The notes beneath the pieces were generated by a model. The model saw nothing but the letters and a program-made list of their open reading frames with translations, was not told the DNA's origin and searched no databases. From the NCBI GenBank assembly GCA_021801255.1, contig JAJYYH010000062.1, positions 40,661 through 104,660 of the forward strand: a stretch of DNA of 64,000 bases, given 5' to 3'. Position 1 is the first letter of the stretch, and each line of letters opens with the position of its first letter. Below, one piece after another: positions 1 through 7,789 of this stretch. The stretch is from Pseudomonadota bacterium (GTDB lineage: Bacteria; Pseudomonadota; Alphaproteobacteria; Acetobacterales; Acetobacteraceae). The position numbers and the translations under genes were made by a program.

Positions 1-450
1 GAGGCGGGCGTTTTCCTGCATCGCCGAGCGCATGCCGCGCATCACCGCCTCGCGCATGCCCGCGGTCAGCTCGGCGTAGTCGGAGAACAGCACCTCGCCA
101 TCGGGCTCCAGCAGCACGACATGGCCGGTGGCGGCAACGACGTCGGTATTGCGGTCATAGACGATCTTGTCGGCACGCAGCACATGGTCGTTCTGCCAGG
201 CCTCGACATGGCCGGTCGCGGTGACGAGGCCGTTGTCGCGGTCATAGACGATTTGATCGGCGGTGAAGCTCACCGGCCCGTTTTTCTCAATCGGCTGGGT
301 ATGCACGCCGGTGCCGAATTGCGGCTTGTTGAAGGGGGTGAAGCCGGGCGGCACGGGCTGCGCCGATGCCCCGAGGGGCCAGGCGAGACCCATCAGCAGC
401 GCCAGCAGCGGCCGCCGCCAAGCGACACATCCCCCCCCCGCTATCGCCAT
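1..450 (-). CDS. lptD: LPS-assembly protein LptD, N-terminal part (cut by window edge)
   Basis: LptD is the outer-membrane protein that inserts LPS into the outer leaflet. About 150 codons are visible. They start with a signal peptide (ALLMGLAWPLGASAQ), followed by repeated OstA-like strand motifs (FTADQIVYDRDNGLVTATGH, then IVYDRNTDVVAATGH), which form the periplasmic jellyroll. The chosen ATG at 448-450 lies 3 bp after the lptG stop, fitting translational coupling in an lptF-lptG-lptD operon. The frame remains open to base 1, so the beta-barrel lies outside the window. A run of nine G sits in codons 4-7, a possible slippage site close to the start. An internal start a few codons later would leave the signal peptide core intact. 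The call rests on motif and gene order. Confidence 0.9.
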   Translation of the reverse strand, partial: MAIAGGGCVAWRRPLLALLMGLAWPLGASAQPVPPGFTPFNKPQFGTGVHTQPIEKNGPVSFTADQIVYDRDNGLVTATGHVEAWQNDHVLRADKIVYDRNTDVVAATGHVVLLEPDGEVLFSDYAELTAGMREAVMRGMRSAMQENARL

Positions 451-453
451 GCC

Positions 454-1566
454 TCAGCCGTCTTCCAGATGCAGCAGCAGGGCGATCGCCAGCATCAGCC
501 CCGAGGCGGCGGGCGCCCAGGCTGCCAGCACCACTGGCAGGGCACCGGAGCCGCCGAATTCCTCGGCGATTTTTGAAACCATGAAGAGCGCGAAACCGGC
601 GGCGACGCCGCTGCCGATCAACCGCGCGGTGCCGCCGCGCCGGGTCGGGCGCATGGAGAACCCGGCCGCGACCAGCGTCATCGTCGCGGCCAGCACGGGC
701 AGCGCGAGCAGGGTCTGGAAGCGCAGCCGATGGCGGATCGCGGAAAAACCCGAGCGTTCCAGCAGGGCGATGAAATCGGGCAGTTTCCAGAAGGAAAGCG
801 TATCCGGCGAGGCAAAACTCTCCTCGACACGCCCAACCGTGAGATCGGTCGGCAGCCTGATCGTGGTCGTCGGATCGGGCGGATGATCGACCGAGATGAC
901 ATGCGCCTCTTCGAGAACCCAGTTGCCGTGAGCGAGGATGGCGCGCGCCGCCTCGATGCGTTGCAGCAACTGATCGTGCGGGGCGAGGCGAAAGACGCTG
1001 ACGGCGCGGGCGTTGAGCGTGCGGCCTTTCAGATTGACACTGTCGGCGTGGATAATCGAAATGCCGTCGGGCGTCAGTTCGTGATCGGCCTGGCGCAACC
1101 AGAGCTGGCCGCCATTGAGCGAGAGCGGGCCGCTCTCGGTGGTGAGATAGAGACTGTCAAGCCGTTCGGCACGCGCCAGCATGACCGCCGAAAGCGGGCT
1201 GACGGCGGCGGTGGTGAAAACACCGAGCAGGGCTGCGGCGGCGATCGGGCCGGAGAGAAACTGCCAGGCGGAAAGCCCCGTCGCGCGGGCGACCACCAGC
1301 TCGGAGGAGCGCGTGAGCCGCCAGAACGCCGAGATGCCGCCGAGCAGGACCGCGAACGGCAGGATCTCCATGGCTTCCCAGGGGAGGCGGAGGGCGGCGA
1401 TCTCGGTGACGATGCCAAACGTCGCTTGCGGCTTGGTCGCGGCGCGGCGCAGCAATTCGATGAAATCGAACAGCGCGACGAGGCCGGCGAGCGCGGCGAT
1501 CATCGTCAGCACCGCGAGGATGAACACCCGCGAGACATAAAGCGTGAGGGTGAGCGCGAGTTTCAC
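454..1566 (-). CDS. lptG: LPS export ABC transporter permease LptG
   Basis: This is the inner-membrane permease that, with LptF and the ATPase LptB, extracts LPS from the membrane and feeds the periplasmic bridge. It has 370 residues, near the usual 360. An N-terminal membrane segment follows the start (VFILAVLTMIAALAGLVALF), then helices around residues 55-130, a periplasmic jellyroll of about 150 residues and a closing helical block (ATMTLVAAGFSM, APAASGLMLAIALLLH). The start is GTG at 1564-1566, sharing bases with the lptF stop (GTGA overlap). It is the second gene of the operon, between lptF and lptD. LptG rather than LptF is assigned by gene order and by the shorter C-terminal part. Confidence 0.92.
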   Translation of the reverse strand: MKLALTLTLYVSRVFILAVLTMIAALAGLVALFDFIELLRRAATKPQATFGIVTEIAALRLPWEAMEILPFAVLLGGISAFWRLTRSSELVVARATGLSAWQFLSGPIAAAALLGVFTTAAVSPLSAVMLARAERLDSLYLTTESGPLSLNGGQLWLRQADHELTPDGISIIHADSVNLKGRTLNARAVSVFRLAPHDQLLQRIEAARAILAHGNWVLEEAHVISVDHPPDPTTTIRLPTDLTVGRVEESFASPDTLSFWKLPDFIALLERSGFSAIRHRLRFQTLLALPVLAATMTLVAAGFSMRPTRRGGTARLIGSGVAAGFALFMVSKIAEEFGGSGALPVVLAAWAPAASGLMLAIALLLHLEDG

Positions 1567-2705
1567 GCCAGCCGCTCAACGATCGCCCGTGGGTGCGCAC
1601 CCCGCCGCAGTTCCGGCACGAACAGCACGGAAGCGGCGATCATGCCCGGCACGACCGCCTCCACCCAGATCAGCGGGATTAGAATGGCAAAGCGGGATGC
1701 CAGATTGGCGACGACGAGGCCGAGTGCCAGCAGCCCGACCACCACCAGCACCGCGACGAACGGACGCAGCAAGCCGCCATGGCGCTGAAACGCCCCGCGC
1801 AGCACCGCGACCAGCGCGACCAGCGCGAACGAGACGGCGGTGAACGGCGAGGACAACCGGCGATGCGCCTCGACCTCGAATTTCGGCACGTCACGCGGGC
1901 TGACGATCGCCGGATCGGGGTGCAGCAGCTCGCCGAGCGACATCTCGGTCGCGTCGCGGAAGCGCTGCGCGTTGCCTTTGCTGGTCGAGGTCAGCTCGAC
2001 GACATTCTCGGCAAAGGTGAGAATGTTGAGCCGCCCGGTCTTCTGGTCGATTTCCTGGCGCGTGCCTTCGAGCAGCAGGAGCCGCGGCGCGTCCTTGGAG
2101 GGGAGAAAGCGGCCACGGCGGGCAAGAATCGTGGCGTGCGCGTTCTTCTGGCGCCGGTCATCGATCAGCACGCCGCGCAGCGTGCCATCGGTATCGCGCT
2201 TGCGCACATAGACCGTGAGATCCTCCGAAACCGGGCTAAACACGCCATCCTGGAGCAGGAAGGCGGCCATGCGGTTACGAATACGAAACTGCTCCTCGCG
2301 GAACGCCGCCGAGGCATGCGGCACGATCCAGACGTCGAGAAACAGGCAGGAGAGCGCGGCAAGGGCGGCGAGAATAAGGGCCGGGCGGGCAAGGGCGAAA
2401 GGCGAGAGGCCGGCGGAGCGCATCACGGTGATCTCGCGGTCGCCGGCAAAGCGCATATAGACGAACTGCACCACGACATAGGTGGTGATCGGCAGGATGA
2501 CGGCGATGAAGCCCGGGATGAGGAGGCCGGTGAGTTGCAGGAACACCAGCATCGAAAGGCCGCGATTGACCACGAGATCGATGAAGCGCAGCGATTGGGT
2601 GAGCCAGATCAACGCTACCAGCCCGCCAGTCGAGGCGAGCAGCGCCACCAGGAGCTGGCGCAGCATGTAGCGGTCGATCTGGCCGAGGCGGAGCGCGGAG
2701 AGCAT
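1563..2705 (-). CDS. lptF: LPS export ABC transporter permease LptF
   Basis: LptF is the partner permease of LptG in the LPS export complex. It has 380 residues. The N-terminus has the family pattern (QIDRYMLRQLLVALLASTGG, about residues 9-28), then transmembrane segments, a soluble periplasmic domain from about residue 130 to 260 (QDGVFSPVSEDLTVYV), and C-terminal helices (FTAVSFALVALVAVLRGAF). It is the first gene of the lptFGD operon. The stop overlaps the lptG GTG. Its upstream region carries two short tandem duplications, described separately. Confidence 0.92.
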   Translation of the reverse strand: MLSALRLGQIDRYMLRQLLVALLASTGGLVALIWLTQSLRFIDLVVNRGLSMLVFLQLTGLLIPGFIAVILPITTYVVVQFVYMRFAGDREITVMRSAGLSPFALARPALILAALAALSCLFLDVWIVPHASAAFREEQFRIRNRMAAFLLQDGVFSPVSEDLTVYVRKRDTDGTLRGVLIDDRRQKNAHATILARRGRFLPSKDAPRLLLLEGTRQEIDQKTGRLNILTFAENVVELTSTSKGNAQRFRDATEMSLGELLHPDPAIVSPRDVPKFEVEAHRRLSSPFTAVSFALVALVAVLRGAFQRHGGLLRPFVAVLVVVGLLALGLVVANLASRFAILIPLIWVEAVVPGMIAASVLFVPELRRGAHPRAIVERLA

Positions 2706-2739
2706 GGCGGCCTGCGTTTCGTCGTTCCAGCGTTCAACC

Positions 2740-2828
2740 CATTAGCGGTGGGCCATTAGCGGTGGGCGATCGGACCCACGCCATCCACGTCGCGGTTTAG
2801 TGAGCCATCCGCGTCGCGGGTTAGTGAG
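2740..2828. repeat. two adjacent short tandem duplications upstream of lptF
   Basis: A 14-bp unit (CATTAGCGGTGGGC) occurs twice head to tail at 2740-2753 and 2754-2767. Immediately after it, a 24-bp unit is duplicated at 2781-2804 and 2805-2828 with 22 of 24 bases identical. Both lie in the 262-bp gap between lptF and the FAD-linked oxidase gene. They contain no convincing gene. They would lie in the lptF promoter or leader. Confidence 0.85.
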
Positions 2829-2876
2829 CCAGAGCGCGCCGGAAAGCAACCGGATTTCTGCCTCATGGGCTCAGCG

Positions 2877-2967
2877 CCTGAAAATCCATCGGGCTTGAAA
2901 AAACGCCCTCCGAGAACAGTGGTTTTCCCCTCGATTTCCGGGCGCGAGGGCATGCTTTGCCAAACGC
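2877..2967. repeat. dispersed intergenic repeat family 2, copy a
   Basis: The stretch starting CCTGAAAATCCATCG closely resembles the one at 54057-54144 (about 33 well-matched bases, then looser similarity). Both copies end exactly at the stop codon of a minus-strand gene. The far end has paired GC-rich arms (CCCTCG and CGAGGG), so it may act as a 3' end structure. No gene is seen in it. Confidence 0.5.
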
Positions 2968-4401
2968 TCAGGGCAGCAGCTTGCCGGGGTTCATCAGGCC
3001 ACGCGGGTCAAGCGCCGCCTTGATCGCCCGCATCATCGCGAGTTCCGCGCCCCCTCGCCACGCCGGCATCATATAGGTCTTGAGCCGGCCGACGCCATGC
3101 TCGGCGGAAAAACTTCCCCCCAGGCGCCGCACCACGGCGTTGACCGCCTCCATCACCTCATGGCCGCGGGCGAGGAAATCGGCCGCCGCCATGTCATCGG
3201 GCTGCTGCAGGTTAAAGTGGATATTGCCATCGCCCATGTGGCCGAAGGCGATGACCGCGCAGCCGGGAACAAGGGTTGTGCACGCACTTGAGGCTTCGCG
3301 CAAAAATTGTGGAACCTCCGAGACGGGCACGGAAACATCGTTCTTGATGCTGGCCCCGGCGCGCCTCTGCGCCTCGGCGTGGTCCTCGCGGAGCCGCCAG
3401 ATGGCGCGCGCTTGGGCTTCCGTCGCGGCGATGGTGGCATCGCTCACTTCGCCCGCGGCAAGCGCCGCAGCGAGTAGCTCCTCAAGCGCCAGGGCGAGAT
3501 CGCCGGCGCCGTTCTCGTCCCGCGCGCGGGCCGTGGCGAGTTCGATCAGGACGTAGTGCGCCGCCGCCGCCGCGGCGAGCGGGAGGGAGGTATCGGGAAT
3601 ATGGCGGAGCACCAGCGCCATGCCGGCCTGGTTCATGTATTCGAAGGCGAGCAGGGCGGCGGGGTCATGGCGCTGACAGCGGTTGAGCAGCGCGAGCGCG
3701 GCCTCGGGGTGTGGCACCGCGGCGAACCCCACGACGCGCTGGCGCAGCGGGGGCGCGAGCCGGAGCACGGCGGCGGTGATGATGCCGAGCGTGCCCTCCG
3801 CACCGACGAAAAGCTGGCGCAGGCAATAGCCGGTATTATCCTTGCGCAGCCGCCGCAGCCCGTTCCACACCTGCCCGTCGGCGAGCACCACTTCAAGGCC
3901 GAGCACGAGGTCGCGGGCATTGCCGTAGCGCAGCGTGTGGTTGCCCCCGGCATTGGTCGAAAGCACGCCGCCGATCGTCGCACTCCCTTCCGAGGCGATG
4001 GAAAGCGTGAGCAAGGTTCCGGCCTCGGCGGCGGCGTCTTGCGCCGCCTGGAGCGTCACGCCGGCCTCGACCGTCATGGTGAGATCGACCGGATCGAGGG
4101 CGCGGACGCGATTGAGCCGGGCGAGGCTCACGACCACTTCGCGTCCGTCCTCATGGGGCGTCGCACCACCCACCATGCTGGTATTGCCGCCTTGCGGCAC
4201 GGTCGCGATGCCGGATTGGGCGCAAAGCGCGACGGCGGCGGCGAGTTCCTCGGTGTTTGCCGGCCGCAACACGGCGAGCGGCCGGCCACGATAGAGACGG
4301 CGCCAATCCTCGGCATAAGGCGCGATATCGGCCGGCGCGGTGATCAGGCCGCGCCGGCCGAGCAGGCCCCCAAGGGCGGCAAGCAGCGAGGTCTCAGCCA
4401 T
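2968..4401 (-). CDS. FAD-binding oxidase, D-2-hydroxyacid (2-hydroxyglutarate/lactate) dehydrogenase-like
   Basis: This is a flavoenzyme of the GlcD/VAO family that oxidises a 2-hydroxyacid and passes electrons to an acceptor. It has 477 residues. The N-terminal FAD (PCMH) domain contains VPQGGNTSMVGGA (about 90-102) and the GGVLSTNAGGNHTLRYGNA region (about 145-165), both typical of D-2-hydroxyglutarate and D-lactate dehydrogenases. The C-terminal substrate domain has the metal/substrate motif FGHMGDGNIHFN and the closing AEHGVGR and DPRGLMNPGKLLP motifs. It lies 15 bp downstream of the glycosylase gene on the same strand, probably cotranscribed. The exact substrate cannot be set by eye. Confidence 0.85.
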   Translation of the reverse strand: MAETSLLAALGGLLGRRGLITAPADIAPYAEDWRRLYRGRPLAVLRPANTEELAAAVALCAQSGIATVPQGGNTSMVGGATPHEDGREVVVSLARLNRVRALDPVDLTMTVEAGVTLQAAQDAAAEAGTLLTLSIASEGSATIGGVLSTNAGGNHTLRYGNARDLVLGLEVVLADGQVWNGLRRLRKDNTGYCLRQLFVGAEGTLGIITAAVLRLAPPLRQRVVGFAAVPHPEAALALLNRCQRHDPAALLAFEYMNQAGMALVLRHIPDTSLPLAAAAAAHYVLIELATARARDENGAGDLALALEELLAAALAAGEVSDATIAATEAQARAIWRLREDHAEAQRRAGASIKNDVSVPVSEVPQFLREASSACTTLVPGCAVIAFGHMGDGNIHFNLQQPDDMAAADFLARGHEVMEAVNAVVRRLGGSFSAEHGVGRLKTYMMPAWRGGAELAMMRAIKAALDPRGLMNPGKLLP

Positions 4402-4416
4402 GGCAGGATTCCTTCT

Positions 4417-5265
4417 TCATGAGGCCGACGGCGCGGCCGCCGCGGCGTCGAGCCGCAGGCGAAGCGCCACGAGATCGGCCCAGGCGGCGCGCTTGGCGCC
4501 CGGCATGCGCAGCAGGTAGGCGGGGTGATAGGTGGCAAGCGCCGGGATCGGGGCGGCGAGGCCAGGGATGGCGACCTCGCGCCAGGTGCCGCGCAGGCGG
4601 GTGATGCCGGTTTTGCCGCCGAGCAGCGCCTTGCTCGCGAGCCCCCCCAGCAGCAGCAAATGGCGCGGGCGCGCCAGGGCGATATGGCGATGGAGAAAGG
4701 GCAGGCAAAGCGCCACCTCGGTATCGCTCGGGTTGCGGTTGCCGGGCGGACGCCAGGGGATGAGATTGGTGATCAGGCAGCGCGTGCGGTCGATGCCGAT
4801 GCTCGCCAGCATGCGATCGAGGAGCTGGCCGGAGGGGCCGACAAAGGGCAGGCCGGCACGGTCTTCCTCGGCACCCGGCGCCTCGCCGATGAGCATCAGC
4901 CGCGCGGCCGGGTTGCCGTCGCTGAACACCAGATGGGTTGCCGTATCCCGCAGCGCGCAGCCCTCGAAGGCGGCAAGCGCGGCGCGCAATTCGGCCAGGG
5001 TCGTGGCGCTCTCGGCCGCCGCCACGGCGCGGGCGAGCGCCGGCGCGGCAGGGATCATGCTCGGTCCGACAGGCCGGGCCGGGGGCGTCGGCGCGGCCAG
5101 GGGGTGTGTCAGGGATTGCGGCGGCGGGGCGGCGACGCAAAGGCGATCGCGCGCCGCTTCTTCCAGCGCCTCGTCCGCCCCCCACTCAAATTGCAGCCGC
5201 AAGGCCGACCAGAGATTCAACAGCGCCGCTCCCGTGCCGGCAGGTCTCGTGCATCGCTTTTGCAC
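4417..5265 (-). CDS. uracil-DNA glycosylase, family 4-like, lacking two of the usual Fe-S cysteines
   Basis: The enzyme removes uracil from DNA in base-excision repair. It has 282 residues. Motif A is GEAPGAEED (about 127-135), the [11 protein letters not shown] loop follows, and motif B is HPAYLLRM near residue 245, all as in family 4. Canonical family 4 enzymes bind a 4Fe-4S cluster through four cysteines. Here Cys103 and Cys187 occupy two likely positions. The first Cys of the CxxC pair is absent, and the usual Cys before RPPGNR is Trp171. It may therefore belong to the cluster-less alphaproteobacterial subgroup. The GTG start at 5263-5265 overlaps the -35 box of the divergent ETF dehydrogenase gene; a later start is possible. 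Confidence 0.85.
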   Translation of the reverse strand: MQKRCTRPAGTGAALLNLWSALRLQFEWGADEALEEAARDRLCVAAPPPQSLTHPLAAPTPPARPVGPSMIPAAPALARAVAAAESATTLAELRAALAAFEGCALRDTATHLVFSDGNPAARLMLIGEAPGAEEDRAGLPFVGPSGQLLDRMLASIGIDRTRCLITNLIPWRPPGNRNPSDTEVALCLPFLHRHIALARPRHLLLLGGLASKALLGGKTGITRLRGTWREVAIPGLAAPIPALATYHPAYLLRMPGAKRAAWADLVALRLRLDAAAAAPSAS

Positions 5266-5288
5266 AAGCGGCGCGGATCGGCTAGACT
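5260..5288 (+). promoter_or_regulatory. sigma-70-like promoter for the ETF-QO gene
   Basis: TTGCAC (5260-5265) and TAGACT (5283-5288) are separated by 17 bp, close to the vegetative consensus. A strong Shine-Dalgarno AAGGAGG at 5300-5306 stands 7 bp before the ATG at 5314. Confidence 0.65.
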
Positions 5289-5313
5289 AACCATAGAGCA
5301 AGGAGGATAACCT

Positions 5314-6951
5314 ATGGGGCAAGATATTACCGTTCGTGAGCGGATGGATTTCGACGTGGTCATCGTCGGCGCCGGCCCCGCCGGCCTCAGCGCCGCCATT
5401 CAGCTCAAGCGCCTCGCCCCCGAGGCCGCGATCTGCGTGGTCGAGAAGGGCAGCGAGGTCGGCGCCCATATCCTCTCGGGCGCGGTGATCGAGCCGCGCG
5501 CGTTGTCCGAACTGATCCCCGAGTGGCGGGAAAAGGGTGCGCCGCTGACCACCCCGGCGCGCCGCGACCGCTTCCTCCTCCTCACCGAGCGCCGCGCGTT
5601 TCGCATGCCGACCCCGCCGCAGATGCACAACGCCGGCAATTTCGTCGCCAGCCTCGGCGATCTCTGCCGCTGGCTCGCCACCGAGGCCGAGACGCTCGGC
5701 GTCGAGATCTATCCCGGTTTCGCCGCGGCCGCCTTCATCGAGGAGGAAGGGCGCGTCGCCGGCATCATCATCGGCGATATGGGCATCACCAAAAGCGGCG
5801 CGCCGGGCCCAGCCTATCAGCCGGGAATGGAGCTGCGCGCAGCCTACACCGTGTTCGCCGAGGGCTGCCACGGCTCGCTCACCAAGCAGTTGATCCGGCG
5901 CTTTGCCCTGCGTGGGGCCGACCATCCCCAAACCTATGGGCTCGGCGTCAAGGAATTGTGGGAGGTGCCGGCGGCGAACCATCGGCCGGGAGAGATTATC
6001 CATACCGTCGGCTGGCCGCTCGATCGCAGCACCTATGGCGGCTCGTTTCTCTATCATTTCGGGGATAACCTGGTCTCCTACGGTTTCGTCGTCGGCCTCG
6101 ATTACCGCAATCCCTGGCTTTCGCCCTTCGAGGAGATGCAGCGCCTGAAAACCCATCCCGCGATGCGGGGGCATTTTTCCGGCGCGCGGCGTATCGCCTA
6201 TGGCGCGCGGGCACTGGTGGAAGGCGGCATGCAGGCCTTGCCGAAACTGGTATTTCCCGGCGGGTTGCTGATCGGCGATACGGCGGGGTTTCTCAACGTG
6301 CCCAAGATCAAGGGCACGCACATGGCGATGAAATCGGGCATGGTGGCGGCCGAGGCGCTGGCCGAGGCGCTGGGCGGCGCCCGCTCGGCGGAACTCGCGG
6401 CCTACCCGGAGCGCCTGCGCGCCACCTGGCTGTGGGAGGAGTTGCACGCCGCGCGCAATATCCGCCCCGGCTTTGCCCGGTTCGGCTTCTGGGGCGGTTT
6501 GCTCAACGCCGCGATCGATACCTATGTCCTGCGCGGGCGCGCCCCCTGGACGCTCGCGCACGCCCATCCCGACCATGCCACGCTGCAACCCGCCGCGGCC
6601 GCCCCCCGCATCGCCTATCCCAAGCCCGATGGCGTGCTGACCTTCGACCGCTTGTCCTCGGTGTTCATCAGCAACACCAACCACGAGGAGGACCAACCGG
6701 CGCATTTGCGTCTGCGCGCGCCGGAGCGCTGGCGGGAGGTGAACTGGGAGCGTTATGCGGCACCGGAGAGCCGCTATTGCCCGGCCGGGGTCTATGAGGC
6801 GGTGGGGGTCGAGACGGGCGCGCCGCGCTTGCAGATCAACGCGCAGAACTGCGTGCATTGCAAAACCTGCGACATCAAGGATCCGGGCCAGAATATCGAC
6901 TGGTGCACGCCCGAGGGCGGCGGCGGCCCGAATTATCCCTCCGGCATGTAG
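5314..6951 (+). CDS. electron transfer flavoprotein-ubiquinone oxidoreductase
   Basis: ETF-QO is a membrane-bound flavo-iron-sulfur protein that passes electrons from reduced ETF (fatty acid, amino acid and choline oxidation) to ubiquinone. It has 545 residues, the family length. It opens with an FAD-binding VVIVGAGPAGLSAA (about 13-26), then GAHILSGAVIEPRAL. The last 75 residues carry the 4Fe-4S ferredoxin-like site (CPAGVY, then NCVHCKTCDIKDPGQNI) and the hallmark ending WCTPEGGGGPNYPSGM. The start is set by the strong ribosome binding site. ETF alpha and beta are not in the window. It would serve the acyl-CoA dehydrogenase-like and PutA-type catabolism seen elsewhere here. Confidence 0.95.
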   Translation: MGQDITVRERMDFDVVIVGAGPAGLSAAIQLKRLAPEAAICVVEKGSEVGAHILSGAVIEPRALSELIPEWREKGAPLTTPARRDRFLLLTERRAFRMPTPPQMHNAGNFVASLGDLCRWLATEAETLGVEIYPGFAAAAFIEEEGRVAGIIIGDMGITKSGAPGPAYQPGMELRAAYTVFAEGCHGSLTKQLIRRFALRGADHPQTYGLGVKELWEVPAANHRPGEIIHTVGWPLDRSTYGGSFLYHFGDNLVSYGFVVGLDYRNPWLSPFEEMQRLKTHPAMRGHFSGARRIAYGARALVEGGMQALPKLVFPGGLLIGDTAGFLNVPKIKGTHMAMKSGMVAAEALAEALGGARSAELAAYPERLRATWLWEELHAARNIRPGFARFGFWGGLLNAAIDTYVLRGRAPWTLAHAHPDHATLQPAAAAPRIAYPKPDGVLTFDRLSSVFISNTNHEEDQPAHLRLRAPERWREVNWERYAAPESRYCPAGVYEAVGVETGAPRLQINAQNCVHCKTCDIKDPGQNIDWCTPEGGGGPNYPSGM

Positions 6952-7019
6952 GGAAGGTTTGCCAAGGCCCGGCCTTTGGTGGAGATGCGGGAGTAAAGCC
7001 CCCTCCCCTCGCCCTTGCC

Positions 7020-7343
7020 TTAATTCGCCGCCCCCGGCGGGAGTGGCGGCATGGTCGGCGGATGGGTTTTTTCCTTGTTCAGCAATTCCTGATCGAGCTG
7101 CATCAATTCCTTGTTGATGTCGCGCTGCTGGGCGGCGTCGGGAGCGACGCCGGATTCGTGTTCCAGGGGCGTGACCTCTTGTTCGGTCGGCTGATGCGGC
7201 AGCGAATCCCAGATATTGCCGATGCGTTGCGGTGGGTTTTGCGTCTCCTGGGCCCAGGCCACCACGGGCGCGAGGGCGAACAGCACCCCGGCCGCAGCGA
7301 GGCATGGGCGGGAAAGAGCACGGTTTGCCCGCTTGAACAACAT
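7020..7343 (-). CDS. small secreted hypothetical protein (107 aa)
   Basis: I do not recognise a family. The 107-residue product has a clear signal peptide (ALSRPCLAAAGVLFALAPVVAWAQ, cleaved after AWA). A short, charged, proline-rich mature part follows, with a likely helix (QQRDINKELMQLDQELLNKE) and a PPLPPG end. It is the last of a minus-strand series nth-hpnN-(125 aa)-(107 aa), 44 bp after the previous gene. It is probably periplasmic. No obvious Shine-Dalgarno sequence precedes the ATG, and the upstream bases are AT-rich. Confidence 0.6.
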   Translation of the reverse strand: MLFKRANRALSRPCLAAAGVLFALAPVVAWAQETQNPPQRIGNIWDSLPHQPTEQEVTPLEHESGVAPDAAQQRDINKELMQLDQELLNKEKTHPPTMPPLPPGAAN

Positions 7344-7387
7344 TTTTTAATAATATCCGGCTGCCACCGAGGCGGCAATGCGCCGGA

Positions 7388-7765
7388 TCAATCGGCGGGA
7401 TTGAGGATATTCCCGCCAGAGCCATCGAGCACGGCGGCGCCGTGGTCATTGAGCAGATTGCCGCCCGGCGCGCCGTGCAGCACGGCACGCGGCAAAGGCG
7501 GCGCGGCGGGGGTGCAGGTGCCGCCGTTGAGAGCGGCCCCGCTCAGCGGCACCGCGGCAAAACCGCCGCCCGGCAGGGCGGGGAAGATGGTGATCGGGGG
7601 CTGATCCGCCGGACCATAGGCTTCTTCCGGGCAATCGGCCGGCACGCTCGCTTCGGGCAGCGCGCCGGCTTCGGGTGGCGCGGGCGGCGTGCCGGCGAAG
7701 GCAGCGAGCGGGGCGAGGAGGACGAGCGGAACAAGCAGGATCGAGGCGGGAAGCAGGCGCGGCAT
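7388..7765 (-). CDS. small secreted hypothetical protein (125 aa)
   Basis: No family is recognised. The 125 residues start with a signal peptide (ASILLVPLVLLAPLAAFAG, cleavage near AFA-G). The mature part is rich in Pro, Ala and Gly, with two cysteines that could form a disulfide. Near the C-terminus is an internal repeat (GGNLLNDHG, then GGNILNPAD). It lies 24 bp after hpnN on the same strand and is likely cotranscribed. The position suggests, but does not prove, a periplasmic role linked to hopanoid transport. Confidence 0.6.
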   Translation of the reverse strand: MPRLLPASILLVPLVLLAPLAAFAGTPPAPPEAGALPEASVPADCPEEAYGPADQPPITIFPALPGGGFAAVPLSGAALNGGTCTPAAPPLPRAVLHGAPGGNLLNDHGAAVLDGSGGNILNPAD

Positions 7766-7789
7766 GGCGGTGAGCTTCGCGGAAAAAAC

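Noticed and set aside
2756..2953. 65-codon minus-strand frame upstream of lptF
   Set aside because: It consists of the tandem repeats and the family 2 repeat, so it is not a conserved coding sequence.
5287..7488. 733-codon minus-strand frame opposite the ETF-QO gene
   Set aside because: Same GC-shadow effect; no family motif, and ETF-QO on the plus strand has a strong promoter, ribosome binding site and complete domain set.
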